NCBI GenBank assembly: GCA_950022655.1
Contig: OX465583.1
Coordinates: forward strand, 30,407,360-30,471,359
DNA from: Alentia gelatinosa
Lineage: Eukaryota > Annelida > Polychaeta > Phyllodocida > Polynoidae
DNA length: 64,000 nucleotides
Direction of reading: 5' to 3'
Shown here: positions 21,401 to 32,452 of the stretch, in pieces
Position numbering within the stretch: position 1 is the stretch's first letter
Layout: each line of letters begins with the position of its first letter
Made by a program: the position numbers and the translations under genes
Notes under the pieces: generated by a model
Told to the model about the DNA's origin: nothing
What the model saw: the letters and a program-made list of their open reading frames with translations, nothing else
Database searches by the model: none

Positions 21401-22263
21401 GTAAATGCTTGAAGTATACTGAAGAAAATATCGGGACAGTATTGGTCATAAATACAATATAGCAAGGTTTTCAATGGCCTACCAAAACCTTGGTGAATTT
21501 TCTTCAATAAAAAATAAAGAAAAAGGAAGGTCCTATAAAATCAAATAGTGTTACAATAAAATCGTCAGTGTCAATGGATACAGCCAATTCTATTTTGCCT
21601 GATTGAACACTTTAGACATTGGACAGTTGACTGGCTCTGGATTTAGTAGAGATGCATGTTTACAAGTATCAGAATCGTCGTTTACTACCTCAGTCATTAT
21701 TCCTCTCAATGGACATCATCAACTTTCAAATAATGGCCCGAGAGAAACGAGAAAAGAAAATGGAAACACTTGGCCAAGAATCGTCCCTTTTTGTGCCTTA
21801 ATGAAGACTTAATGAGAAGTGATTAATTAAGTGCGTGTGCCTACAGACCCATCACCCCATGCAGTTGAAATACACCTGTTCAGTAAAAAGATATTTCTGA
21901 TCGATTTCTCCCCAAAACTAACGTCAAGGCCCCTCCAGTGATTTCCCGACGAGGAGTGCGGTAATGACTCTGGAGAAACATGGTCGTGATTAAACGAGGC
22001 ACCGTAAGTTTTTGGGTGGTTTTGACAAGAATGACGTTTAGGGAAACAACTGAATTGAATTAGATTTACTGTCTGTTATCATAACGAGGGTACTCACAGT
22101 TTAGAAATACCAGACTGCATCAATCACGAGAATGGTCTCATCAAGAGAAACCACTTTTATGCAAATCAGGGGAGGGTGGTGGGATCGGTGACAGTCTGCA
22201 CAACAAATTGGGGTTTTGGGATTTTGTTGTTATGTTTCCAATTGCTGACCTACTTTTTTTTAG
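21401..22263. other. Unassigned DNA, possible intron
   Basis: No coding signal. It ends in CTGACCTACTTTTTTTTAG, a strong pyrimidine tract and AG before the next open segment. Confidence 0.4.
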
Positions 22264-22459
22264 CCCCTCTCACCCAATTAATCCCAAAAACAAAATCAAC
22301 CTGTACTGAATTCGTCGGCAACAAACTTGTCAGGAAGTGGTGCCGAAACAGAACAAAGCCCAGTTGTAAACGTTTGATATATGCACTGTACTTATTTCCG
22401 CAAGCCTGTAAATCCGTCGATGGTGGCCAACAAAGCAGTCACGACCCAAATATCAAGCA
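22264..22459 (+). CDS. Candidate exon with strong splice signals (unrecognised)
   Basis: A segment of 196 bp is framed by an eight-T tract plus AG and by a consensus donor CAG|GTAAGG at 22459/22460. One frame is open throughout (PLTQLIPKTKSTC...RKWCRNRTKPSCKR...DPNIKQ), with several Cys and basic residues. I do not recognise a domain. The phase does not match the candidate exon at 21240, so either they belong to different transcripts or one is chance. Confidence 0.22.
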
Positions 22460-22707
22460 GGTAAGGATTATAATAAGAGGGAATTCCATTATTTTAGCCG
22501 ATTTCTGCCTGCGACCAATTTGTCGGTAGCCTTCTACCGATAATACTGTGCATACTGGCAACAACCTCCGATGAACAAAATATGCCACCAACAAAGTCAA
22601 GCCAGATAGACGTATCCATTGTTTGTCTGTGTTATGGCGGCTTAAATGATTTGCCACGTTATGATGGAAACGTCTAAAATAGGACAGTCTGGATTATTAT
22701 TATCATG

Positions 22708-22763
<56 letters not shown>

Positions 22764-22910
22764 CATTATTATTAGGACATCTATGACAAAATAACCGATG
22801 CTAGGGGTGTAATGATAACGAAAATGGCGTTTTTTGTATATATAATGATAAGTAAACGTCCGGAAAATGTATGGACGGCATGACCGACCACAAACTTAGA
22901 TCATTTCGTC
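22460..22910. repeat. Intergenic DNA with a long (ATT)n microsatellite
   Basis: 22692-22774 is about 27 ATT units with two interruptions (ATC). The flanks are unassigned. The microsatellite lies 130 bp upstream of the gypsy relic. Confidence 0.85.
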
Positions 22911-23595
22911 TACAGTAAGGTTGTTTTCTGTAAAATAAACCTCAAATGGGGATACCATCAGATAGAGCTAGATGAGGAAGCTCAAGTGTTGATATTTATA
23001 ACACATGTAGGCTTGTTCCTGGATATGCGTCTTCTATTTGGTACAAATGCTGCAAGTGAGGTATACCAGAGAATCATACATAATCCATCGCAGGGTATTC
23101 CAGGTGTTCTATACATATCTGATGATATTGCAGTTCATATAGCTGACATAGAATATCACAACCCAATAAACAAATGAAGTACATTTACGTATTTCCAAGG
23201 TGGATATACGTTTGTTTCCTACCAAACGTATCTCAAACGCTCTAGATAAGTAGATTTAGTTTTTTTGGAGGAATTCCTGATGTTGTATAAACATATAAAG
23301 GTTTATGCATATTTAAATTGACCAGCAGTTTCGATTATCTCATTCAGGAAAAATTATGTAAGTTCTACCAAATAAATATGTATATATACGTCGCTAAAAC
23401 ATATTTGTGTTTACTGGAAAGGCATCCCTAAGCCAGGTCTTTCATTGACTGAGGGAGTATGGCTAATGGTGAACCCTGAGACAACTAAGTTGTTTACTAG
23501 TAGAATGACTTTCATTAGCCCCACATTGATAGATAGGGATATTTGCCCATCTGAGGAGAAAGTTGAGGCTATAAAGGGGGCTCAGGAAATACCCA
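22911..23595 (+). pseudogene. Ty3/gypsy reverse transcriptase relic, interrupted
   Basis: 22911-23180 translates with gypsy RT motifs: CKINLKWGYHQIELDEE, LLFGTNAASEVYQR and the catalytic box ISDD at 23115-23126. The match stops at a TGA near 23175 and resumes at about 23440-23595 with LTEGVWLMVNPETTKLF, MTFISP and CPSEEKVEAIKGAQE, which normally follow within about 30 residues. The 240-260 bp between the two parts is non-coding and is probably a later insertion. No LTR, gag, integrase or primer-binding site is seen. It is a decayed fragment of an old element. Confidence 0.72.
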
Positions 23596-23706
23596 GCATG
23601 AAATCACATCATGAAATGTACAGCATAACCCCAGCACCACCAACTCCCTATAGGTAATACAATAGGTAATATTCTCGAAGTACCGGTATTTATAGTCACT
23701 AATAGG

Positions 23707-23856
23707 AGAAAACGCCCTAACTGTGGCCGAACTATGTCTTAGTTCGAGGTCACCTGTGGTGGACGTTCGCCCCGACGCCGCAGGCGGAGGGGCGAACGTC
23801 CACCACAGGTGACCGAGAACTAAGACGTAGTTCTGGCCACAGTCAGGACGTTTTCT
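23707..23856. repeat. Near-perfect 150-bp inverted repeat (foldback)
   Basis: The left arm is 23707-23778 and the right arm is 23785-23856. They pair over about 68 bp with only a few mismatches, around a GC-rich apex containing CGCCGCAGGCG. The end sequence GTTTTCTTATTATTACATACC is shared with other foldbacks here. It is likely a hairpin MITE. Transcribed, it would give long double-stranded RNA. No coding capacity. Confidence 0.8.
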
Positions 23857-23861
23857 TATTA

Positions 23862-24480
23862 TTACATACCTTAATTCGATCAGAAACACGCCATTTATCA
23901 AGTCCAAGAGCCACAAACGCCACATGTTGACACTGTCTGCTACAAACCGGAAGTTGCGCAGGATCTGTGTGTCGCGCATGCGCGGTAGGCCGTCACTCGC
24001 ACAGCGGATGTTTGGCCGCTATTTGGTACGGGTGCGGTTAGCAGAAGATACGATTGAAGAGCGTTAGGCGTGTATGGAGGCGGAGGCGCCAGGAACCAGC
24101 GTATGGGTGTCTGTGCGTCCCCCGTTGCGGATCGTGTTGTTATTATCGATGAATTTCACATATTTGAGCAATTTAAACGGTGTCAGGTGAGAGCCAAACG
24201 TTAGTTACCTCGACGAATGGTCATTACGCACTTGTACTCGCTACGGGGGGCCTGTATCGCGAGTTTCAAGTCGCGATTCAACGTCCTCCGACATGTTGAC
24301 AGCGGTCGTGATGACGTCGAATACGCACGACTAGCGCGTTGCGTGGAGTTTGTTACATACACGTTAGAATCTTGCAGTGCGACAAAGCGCACCATAGTGG
24401 GCCGGCGTCGCGATATACTACACCCCCGTGAGCGGGTAGTATTTCACTGACGTTCGGCTACAGGTATGTAATAATAAGCA
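23862..24480 (+). mobile_element. Putative non-autonomous element with CTTATTATTACATACCT ends
   Basis: The 17-bp string CTTATTATTACATACCT at 23863-23879 recurs inverted at 24463-24479. The left inner sequence (TAATTCGAT...ACGCCAT...GTTGACACTGTC...CCGGAAGTTGCGC...GCGCATGCGC) matches the reverse complement of 45550-45745. The right inner sequence (CCCGTGAGCGGGTAGTATTTC...GACGTTCGGC) matches 51833-51877. An open frame at 24217-24450 has no recognisable domain. It could instead be two element ends that happen to face each other. Confidence 0.4.
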
Positions 24481-24533
24481 TTCCCTACTCTGCTAGAATC
24501 AGTTTGGAAAGTGGAATGGTAGTGAGGAATGCT
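24463..24533. repeat. Small foldback after AGGTATGTAATAATAA
   Basis: The arms AAGCATTCCCTAC and GTAGTGAGGAATGCTT face each other across about 30 bases. The left edge is the AGGTATGTAATAATAAG string that also introduces the foldback at 51878. Confidence 0.5.
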
Positions 24534-25226
24534 TAGCACCCGATTCTGAAGGGTATACAGTAATACTTTGTTTTATTCATCCATAGAGTTCCGGAATTGA
24601 GCTAGAAGTGGCTGCTACAGCTTAATTGTGGTACATTGATTTATTCGACGATGCGCGAGTGATTGTGATAAACATTGAGGATAGAATTTGTTGATGATAA
24701 AAAATTATATCAAATTATGTTACAGCTATTACAAAACATGTTTTAGATGGGAATCTGATGAAATCCGTGAATTGAACCGACTTTACAATTAACCCTAAAC
24801 AATCAGCTTTTATGAGCCTTCCTTCCCCTCACTCGTAGAAAAGGCATTGTCTATAGAGGGCATCAGCCCACAGGCACACTTACATCATGTCCCTAAAGGC
24901 TCATCAGTTCTCTGCCTGGTTGTACCGTGGTCTATCATTTCTTATCAGTGGCCAACTAAGTGGGCCCCCAGACATGGGAAATTAGGTCAGATTTGCTCAC
25001 CTGAATGCTTAAACAGATCATTGATCATGTGTAATCCCTTGCCCCGTTTGCCGCGAAGGTCGCCCACCTGAGCTTCGATTACTATCCTCTCATTACCCTG
25101 CACCCATCAAAGCCAGTCCTCACATCGTCCATCCCATCCCGGCCGATATTAATTTGTCTACTTAGATCAAAGCCTCAGGCGTGGTTGTCTAAAGCAAGCC
25201 ATGTTCCACTTCCATCCCATAAGGGT
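24534..25226. other. Unassigned DNA
   Basis: No gene, RNA gene or clear repeat is seen. Confidence 0.45.
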
Positions 25227-25400
25227 TGAGGAGTTAGTTTAGATGTTGATGGACTGGACTAGTAAGCCTAAGGTTGTGGGTTCAAGGACCATTGTGGCCA
25301 TCTTTCTTTTTTATCTCCAGCAGAGGTAAACCTACTGCTATATCAAAAGCCAAACGATATCTATGTGGTGTGGGAAGTAAAGTCTCGCCTAGATAAATGT
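25227..25400 (+). mobile_element. tRNA-derived SINE, copy 1
   Basis: The head has the layout of a tRNA: GAGTTAGTTTAGATGTTGATGG, an anticodon-arm-like CTGGACTAGTAAGCC, then a B-box-like GGGTTCAAGGACC. A second copy with matching head lies at 57537-57625. Both are followed downstream by GGAAGTAAAG. It is non-coding, and promoter boxes may still support RNA polymerase III transcription. It is not a functional tRNA because the acceptor stem does not pair. Confidence 0.5.
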
Positions 25401-26592
25401 GTAGTCTAGGGGTGATTTTCTGATTGTATTTATGTATTTGATCACCACCCCTGTGGGTTAAAGCCAGTGAGAAAAGATGAACCATGAGGATGTCTGGAAA
25501 GGACCTGCAATGCTGAGGTGTACGCGGCAATCAATGAATAAATAGGCTCCGAATATCAGACAAATGTTAAAATGCAACATTGGAATAAGTGGAGTAAAGA
25601 TCCAGAAGTAAGAGGTAGTGCATCACACGGAGGAGCGCATCGTCCTTCTGCGGGGCCTGGAGGCGTACTCCAATAATGGAGTAGGATCGACCCGGGATAT
25701 TATTGTGTGGACTCGTGTGAAGGTACAGTGGAGAACTGGCAATACACTTGTATTCACACTATATACACTTGAACGATCATTCTAAGAATTGAATACAGTG
25801 TATAGTGCTCAGCAGCTTGGTATTTAGGAACTCAGACTCTGAAAAGCTGTGGAATTATTAACAACATCGCCGGGCTTAATGATTGGACAATGTGAGACTT
25901 GATGAAAGTCCATGTATTCTGAATTGCAGAAGTACAACTACCAAAGGATTATGAGTGTATGAACTGGACTTCATCATAGTTACTATTGTTCTACTTCATG
26001 TGAAGGCTCAGACTCTCTTGCAAACACAATGAATTCTATAAGTGAAAATTACTTGTGTTGATAAGGAGAATGATTGAGGAAACTTATTAAGGTTTCTAAC
26101 GAGTGGCAGACACCTAATTCATCTTGATATTATGTTCAATGTAATTCACAAGACTGATTAAACCTGCCAAGTCTATTTACTGATGATGGGGAAGTGTTCA
26201 TTTAAAATTACACTCTTGCCGCATGGGGTAAGAATTGCATTTTAACCTCACACTCTTACTGATTAGAGATACAATAACAATATCAAATATAGTTGATAAT
26301 GATTCACTGATTCGTCAAACCTCAAGGTGGGGTGAAATATATCGAAAAATAGAACAGGGTGAATAATTGTCAATCACTTGAAGTTAGCTGTATTTACATA
26401 CTCTGACTACAGAGAGATCTGTGACGCTACAGAGCACAATGTGTATCCAGCTATAAGGTCATAAAGTCTAATTCATCATTTCTTTTGTTTGGCATGTGTT
26501 GCTCTTAAAGAGCTGCGCATAAGAACAAGCATACCCTAGCCATCACACATCAATAGAAATCTGTCCCTGCCCCCACCACCCCGCCACCCCTC
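25401..26592. other. Unassigned AT-rich DNA
   Basis: No coding region is supported. An inverted match of about 14 bp around 25735-25815 (ACACTGTATTC and GAATACAGTG type) is too short to call an element. Confidence 0.45.
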
Positions 26593-26604
26593 TTGCTCCA
26601 CCCT

Positions 26605-26712
26605 TATTATTAAAAACCTGCATGCCTTTATTCCTAGCCAGCCGCAACCCATAAGAAGCTGTCATTATTAAAAACCTGCATGCCTATATGACTAGCCAGC
26701 CAGAACCCTCAT
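26605..26712 (+). repeat. Tandem duplication, 58-bp period
   Basis: ATTATTAAAAACCTGCATGCC occurs at 26605 and again at 26663, each followed by a CTAGCCAGCC..AACCC stretch. It is a simple two-copy duplication. Confidence 0.65.
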
Positions 26713-28439
26713 GCCAATCCTAGCCAACCCCATCTCATAATAAGCAATCAGAACTGCGATCTGACAACCTCTGTGTACTTCCTCGCATCCCTAACCACCG
26801 CTCCCTCTGACCCTCCCCCTAAATACGTGCGTCCGCATTCATCCACCCCTCCCTACTCCCCCAGGGCTCAAGGTGACAGGCATGCATTGACCTCGCCAAG
26901 CCTTTCACCCTGCCAGCTTCCCTCGGGCCGCAGGCAAACAATGTCCACCGCTGAGGGCTGGGGGCGCCCGGCGACGAAGCCGACAGGAAATTGGGAGCTG
27001 TGGGAGCTGGAGGGAGAGGGCGGGGGAGGCTCTTCCAGGCGTTTGAGCACAGGAGGAAGACGGTGCTTGGGTGTCATCTGTGTGGTGATGGATGTGATTA
27101 CGCCGCCGACCTGCCCACCTGTGGCTGGGGCGCCTCCTGGTGGACTGGCCATGAAATATGCGCCTGACGAGAGAGGTTGATGCCGTGTATCCGCTCCCAG
27201 GGGTGAGCTGACCTCTTGGATTCTGCTGGATTGTAGGGTGGAGAGGAATGGCGAGGAAGGTTGAAGATGGAGTTTTGTGAAAGCTGTGAGTGATGCGAAA
27301 GAGCTTTAAAAATGTGTGGTGTGGTGGGGACTGGTGGTTGTTTGTAGCATGCCCCTTGTGGCTACCACCGTCCGTTCACATCCTGCCACCTATAGTACGC
27401 AGCCTAGTGCCCGCTGCTTGCCACCTGCCACCCACTGCCGCCTGTTGCCACCTTCTGTATATTGTCTGCTTCCTACCCCTGTCACCTGGAGGCCGTTTGA
27501 TATCTGAAAGGATTCTCCTTGGACTGTCATATGCTAGTCCTAGGACTGTCATGGGAGGGAACACGTTAAATAAACATGGATTGACCTTACAAAGGAAGGG
27601 GAAAAGGATGGCAGTTTGGTAAATCTGTCATTTTCCTGACCTTGATCCTGAAAACTCTCATTTGGTAAGGACATCCTTTCTGACGCTGGTAGTCTAACTT
27701 GCTCCTATATAACTAGCACACTCGCTTGAGTGATATTAGTTGGAGTTTCTAACAATGATATGTACATAATACATTTATTTGCCATCAAATAATAAGAATT
27801 AAAAGAGATCTAAATATAAGAAAAATCAACACATTCGGTCATGTCCGGGGTCTGAACACAGAGCATTCTGATTACCACTGATTCCAACTCGTTACCCCCA
27901 CCAGCGCCTGGGACAGACACATCGAAGAACCAATCAGAGGATGGCTTGCATCGTGAACTGTCCTTCCGAAGGATTAAGGTGAAGAGAAGGACAATAATCT
28001 ATAGACAACGCATATTTAATGTGATGGCTCTCCAATCTTTGTCATTGTCCTCTCACTGACCTTCCTATCATTGTCCTGATCCTTTTCACTGTCTCAATAT
28101 ATTTAACGACCCTCAGTCTCCTACGGGCTGTAGCGTGCAGTCTGCCACCCACAGTCTGCAGTCTGCAGAATATTGCCTTCCTCTCACAACTCCCAGCCTA
28201 CCACCTGCAACAACAAGATAGCTAACAACAGCCTGCCACCTGCCATATTCCAAATATATATTTCATGATTATAACTAATTAAAAAAAATCAGTTCCAAGT
28301 TAAAGTATAAATTGATCGATTTGAAACCTTTATCTATTTCGCCATATATGCAGGGCGGCATTATCGTTATATCTTCTAGGTATTCTTAAAATTTCATAAT
28401 TTTCGGTCGATTATTTCATATGATTTCCCTTTCAAAGCA
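26713..28439. other. Unassigned DNA with a GC-rich patch
   Basis: 26770-27180 is GC-rich and open on both strands (a 135-aa Pro/Ser/Gly-rich frame on plus and a 94-aa frame on minus). Neither has a recognisable domain and the openness follows base composition. 27360-27500 and 28130-28250 are CTGCCACC-rich. No other feature is supported. Confidence 0.4.
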
Positions 28440-28625
28440 TTGCCGATACACACCGACGCGCACCGACGCGCTATGACAATTGATACATGATCTATTGTCA
28501 TAGACCCTCTACGATACGAGTTTTTTTATTGTAGCGTGTCGGTGCGAGTCGGTAGCGTTATTGTAGAATCCTGACAAACTGCCCTGATATGCGCTACGAT
28601 TTCGCTACGATATGGACTTTGTATC
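28440..28625 (+). repeat. MITE-F-like foldback core
   Basis: Inverted segments CTATGACAAT and ATTGTCATAG flank a short loop. ACACCGACGCGCACCGACGC faces GTGTCGGTGCGAGTCGGT. The strings TAGACCCTCTACGAT and TTGTAGCG are shared with the MITE at 59671-60024, so both probably belong to one family. The outer TCCCACCTA termini are missing here. Confidence 0.5.
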
Positions 28626-28659
28626 GGCAAGTCATTATTGGCATGTATCGTTGCACGTC

Positions 28660-29410
28660 GGGATGGACACCCCCCCCCCCCGGTATAGTTAAAAAATTAC
28701 CCTCTTTATACCCCTGTTACCATATATGCATATTATACAACAAAGCAGCTATATCCCTGAACAAGATACAGCTTTGCCCTCTGGACCAACAAAGAGGCAC
28801 TTTTTCCCTGGACCCCTCGCAAACTTGGGTATCCTGGGTATGGATAAAGTGCTTTCAGGGGGTTCGACCCCGGACCCCAAGGACCGACTTTGCTGTTGGG
28901 CCCCATGTAATTTTCCAAGATAGCCTCAGTTGTGTGATACCCTCCCCCAAATTAAATCCTGGATATAGCTTGTATAGGTAGTCTCAAATATGTAATTCCC
29001 CCTCCCTGAAAGCAAAATTCTGAAAAGTGCTTGCATAATGTACAAAATCCAAATGCTTTCAAGGGAACAGGTTCGTCCAAGGGCTTTGCCCCCTGGATCC
29101 ACCATCCCAAGTATTCTCAGGTATGTAATGAAACCTTTCCCTCAATCAGAATCCTGGGTACAGTTTGTATCAAATCTAAAACCAAAGTGAGTCTGGGGAC
29201 TTTGCCTCCTGCTTGACTGCTGGAAAGTGTCCCAGGCAGACTCAGGTGTATGGCTCCCTAGTATCCCCATAGAAGAATCCTAGATATTCCCAGGATCCCG
29301 AATACAGCTTATACAATCTACAAATTATAGTTGCTGCTGGGAACCTCGCCCCATATAGGGCCTAGCAATCATTCAAGGTAGTCCGAGGTAACAAAATCCT
29401 GGGTACGCCC
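28660..29410 (+). repeat. Degenerate tandem repeat of about 180-200 bp
   Basis: Recurring phrases appear in the same order three to four times: CTTTCAGGGGGTTCGACCCC or GGGCTTTGCCCCCTGGATCC, then CTCAGGTATGTAAT or a variant, then AATCCTGGGTA or AATCCTGGATA and a CAGCTTGTAT-like string. Divergence between units is high. A C run lies at the left edge (28670-28681). Open frames here are incidental. Confidence 0.5.
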
Positions 29411-31033
29411 CTGCGGTGTTATATGCTTTAAATATTGTCCTGACAATATATCAGTGGCAAGGTCTAGGATATGAAGAACCATGTCACATAGAGCGAGCTG
29501 CTATCGGTGAGGTATTTAGAAAGACGGATAGCAGGGTTTATGACCTCCAGAAATGACCAGAAACGTGTGGACCTAAGCAGGACGCCAGCATGGAAAACGG
29601 TTTTCCTGTTATGTATTTCCTCCTTTAAGCCAGAACGTGACGTCTATTATGACGTCAGACGCGGTGTGGATGATGACGTCAGAAAGGTGTGAATTGTGAC
29701 GTCCGCGGTGCCATTACATTTTCATGAATGTACAATATTTGTCCCTTAACCTTTATTTACTTTATTTAACGAATATATTGAATAAAACATGCAGGATGTA
29801 AAATGATATGAAATAGATGTGGTAAGTGAAAAGGAGATGATTTTCAGCAAACAGATATACCTTGGGGATCTGGCAAAACCTCTCCCTGTTACAGAGGTTG
29901 GCTTTTATCAGCCATACGCGTTTGTATGTCCTTTTTTCATAGCCAAAGTGAAAGTTTCTCTTTGGTGATAAATCGGTCTACAACCTTACACCATTCTATC
30001 TTGTTTATGTGCGATTTACGAGTTTCCCTTGGAATATTTCTTTTTCAGAATGGTAACGTAAAGGGACCATCTATAAAGACCGTACACACAACGTTTTGGA
30101 TAGATTCGACCCCCACACGCCCTTCTCTAACCTGTACGCATTAGGTTAAAGAAGGAATATCCGCAACATATTTCCAATATTACGTTCCCCCACTCCCTTC
30201 ACAGCAATAGGTTTATAAAAACGTATTGGTTTGGTTTCAAAGTAATCCAATATAGTCCACCCTTTGACAATTTGATAGATTGCATCAATTGCTCGGCAAT
30301 AGGGGAAATGGGGAACAGCGTGAGGATCAAAAACGCAAGATGTAATTAATTCTCCGCTGAGTGCATACATTTATGAATAATGAATGAACCTTTCTACTGG
30401 TAATCCTTTTGTGCATATGGCAACGTTGCTTGTAATTATTCTTTTTGTATTACAACAAACACAAGTGTCAAGTACTTTGTAGCTAACACCCACAAACCAG
30501 TGGGTGACGAACAGCAAATTACTCGTGCTACGTATATATCTTTCCATTGTGGCTTTCCCTAGTATACCATTCGTAAAGGCTGGTAATCGATAATCTAATT
30601 TACGTGGATACTAATGTCAACCATAGTAAGCTCGTCAATAATAGCGAAAAGAAATAGCACCCTCAAATATAAATTGTGAATTTTATACCGCTATAAAAAC
30701 TTGGTAAGATAAAAAACTTCTAAGTTCATTCATGAATCTCTTTTTTCACCATCTCCTGTTTTGTTTTGATAGCAAGGAATGCAGTGGGTGCGCCGATTAA
30801 TGATAGCCACTGTCATCTAGTACTCTGCAGATTTCCAATGTTGTTGCTGACTTTGGAAAAAAAAGTATCCAATCAAATTACCTAATTTATTCCATAAAGC
30901 TACAGAAACCTTTAGCGTCATTATTTTCTTTTTTTCCAGTTCATCACCCTGATTACATACCTAAATTACTGTCCACTGTTTCCCTTAGTTTCATTGTGAT
31001 AATTTAGGCTGAAATGCATGGAAACTACTAACC
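29411..31033. other. Unassigned DNA left of element 2
   Basis: GACGTCAGA/GACGTC motifs cluster at 29639-29705. A 74-aa minus-strand frame at 30146-30370 is open but I recognise no domain. No other feature is supported. Confidence 0.4.
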
Positions 31034-31220
31034 ATGGGTAACCCATGGCCGTTGGTCAGGGGTGGTCATTGCTCCCCCTGACACGCCCCCTCGCGCACCC
31101 TGCGCACTCCCCCCTGGTGTCGGTCACGTGAACCCCGCGGTCACGTGGCCCACCGCGTCTCTGACCTCCGCCTCATTCTGCTCCTGTACTCCACTGCGTT
31201 CACACGTATTTTCTTTTCCC
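31034..31220 (+). repeat. Element 2 split repeat A1
   Basis: The outer end is the perfect 13-bp palindrome ATGGGTAACCCAT, followed by a second inverted pair GTCAGGGG...CCCCTGAC. Two CACGTG E-box motifs lie at 31119 and 31143. It precedes gag and probably contains the promoter. Confidence 0.85.
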
Positions 31221-31330
31221 TCACTTTTGGCCTACTCTCCACGCCGTCTTCGATACTCCCCGAGTATCTGACCGTGCAGAGACAGTGTCTGAATACGGGT
31301 AAAGTTCACGTGAATTACAGGAAAGCTAGG

Positions 31331-32452
31331 ATGGCACCACCAACGACACGCGCTCAAGCGAGCGCCTCCACGACCACGGACCAGGCCTCGGAGTCAACCG
31401 TGAGGGAGAGCGACCACGTGGACTCCGCGTCTCAGGCCGGAAGCCTCCGGTCGGCCCGCCTCGTGGCCGTAGAGACCGGACTCTCGGACATGAGTAGGAA
31501 ACTCGACGCTCTAATCCAGCTGCAGACCCAACGGTCGACGGGACAAGCATCTCCACCTACGGTTCGCTCAGTCGCCGAAGTAAGGACTCGGGACTGGGCC
31601 GAGGATCAAGCCGGCCGCGCCATGCCTCCACCCCGCCAGCTACGAGACCGCTACGCAGGGGACCCGTACATACAACGTGAGCTCGACCGTGAGGCCATCC
31701 GCCACGACAAGACGGCTGGTAAGCTGCAGTCAGATATTCATGTTACCCGTTTAATAAGTAAACCGTACATGTTTGTGGATAGGGAGGGTGTTTACACTTT
31801 GTCCCAGAAGCTGGAACTGAGGGGAAGCCTGGGCCCCCTTGAGTATCTGAGTGCCTTTATTGGCTTGCTCGGAGACGACCGTGCGGTCGACCCCGTGGAC
31901 CGTGAGGCCATGTTCCGGCACTTACACCAAGTGTCAATCGACGCCCAGAGCCGGCCGTGGGCCGGAGTCAGGAGATGGTCTAACCACGTGTTCGACCAGA
32001 TCGAGGCCGGGAGGCTCTCGTGGTGCGACTATTCGAGGATCCAGGAGGAGCGAGTCCGACTCGCGATGACGACCGGGACCCTCACCAGCGGCGCCGACAC
32101 CGGGAAGGCCCGAGGCCGGGAGTTGCCATGCCGGCAATATAATTCGGAGAGGGGGTGCCGCCATAGGAGCGGTCACGATGACGGGCCCGTGAGATGGCTG
32201 CACGTGTGCTCGTATTGCGACTCCGTGGGGAGACAATGCGGGCACTCGTTACACGCGTGCAACCGGAAACTCGGTTACACAATGGGCTATGAGAACGGCC
32301 AGGCTGCACCCACACCGGCACCCCGGCGAGCACCCCAGGCCGGACACGCACCCCAGGCCGGACACACGCCCCGGGCGGTCGACCCCAGAGCGGATGTGCT
32401 CCCCCAACACGGACACGGGGCAAAAAACGGCTACGGTGCGCCCCGCGAGTGA
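31331..32452 (+). CDS. gag: Element 2 Gag-like protein (373 aa)
   Basis: The start is placed at the ATG at 31331 (A at -3, G at +4); the upstream open frame has only non-ATG codons and lies in the repeat. The first 80 residues are Ser/Thr/Ala-rich, followed by a helical stretch (LSDMSRKLDALIQLQ). The central region shares motifs with element 1 Gag. The C-terminal zinc-binding region is CRQYNSERGC, then HVCSYC, then CGHSLHAC. The last 60 residues are Pro/Ala/His-rich repeats (APQAGHAPQAGHTP). A possible donor CTG|GTAAGC lies at 31718/31719. The heptamer A AAA AAC at 32422-32428 is in frame near the C-terminus, for -1 frameshifting into pol. Confidence 0.78.
   Translation: MAPPTTRAQASASTTTDQASESTVRESDHVDSASQAGSLRSARLVAVETGLSDMSRKLDALIQLQTQRSTGQASPPTVRSVAEVRTRDWAEDQAGRAMPPPRQLRDRYAGDPYIQRELDREAIRHDKTAGKLQSDIHVTRLISKPYMFVDREGVYTLSQKLELRGSLGPLEYLSAFIGLLGDDRAVDPVDREAMFRHLHQVSIDAQSRPWAGVRRWSNHVFDQIEAGRLSWCDYSRIQEERVRLAMTTGTLTSGADTGKARGRELPCRQYNSERGCRHRSGHDDGPVRWLHVCSYCDSVGRQCGHSLHACNRKLGYTMGYENGQAAPTPAPRRAPQAGHAPQAGHTPRAVDPRADVLPQHGHGAKNGYGAPRE

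Noticed and set aside
26773..27180. 135-aa plus-strand frame and overlapping minus-strand frame in a GC-rich patch
   Set aside because: Composition is biased, there is no domain, splice context or ATG preference, and both strands are open.
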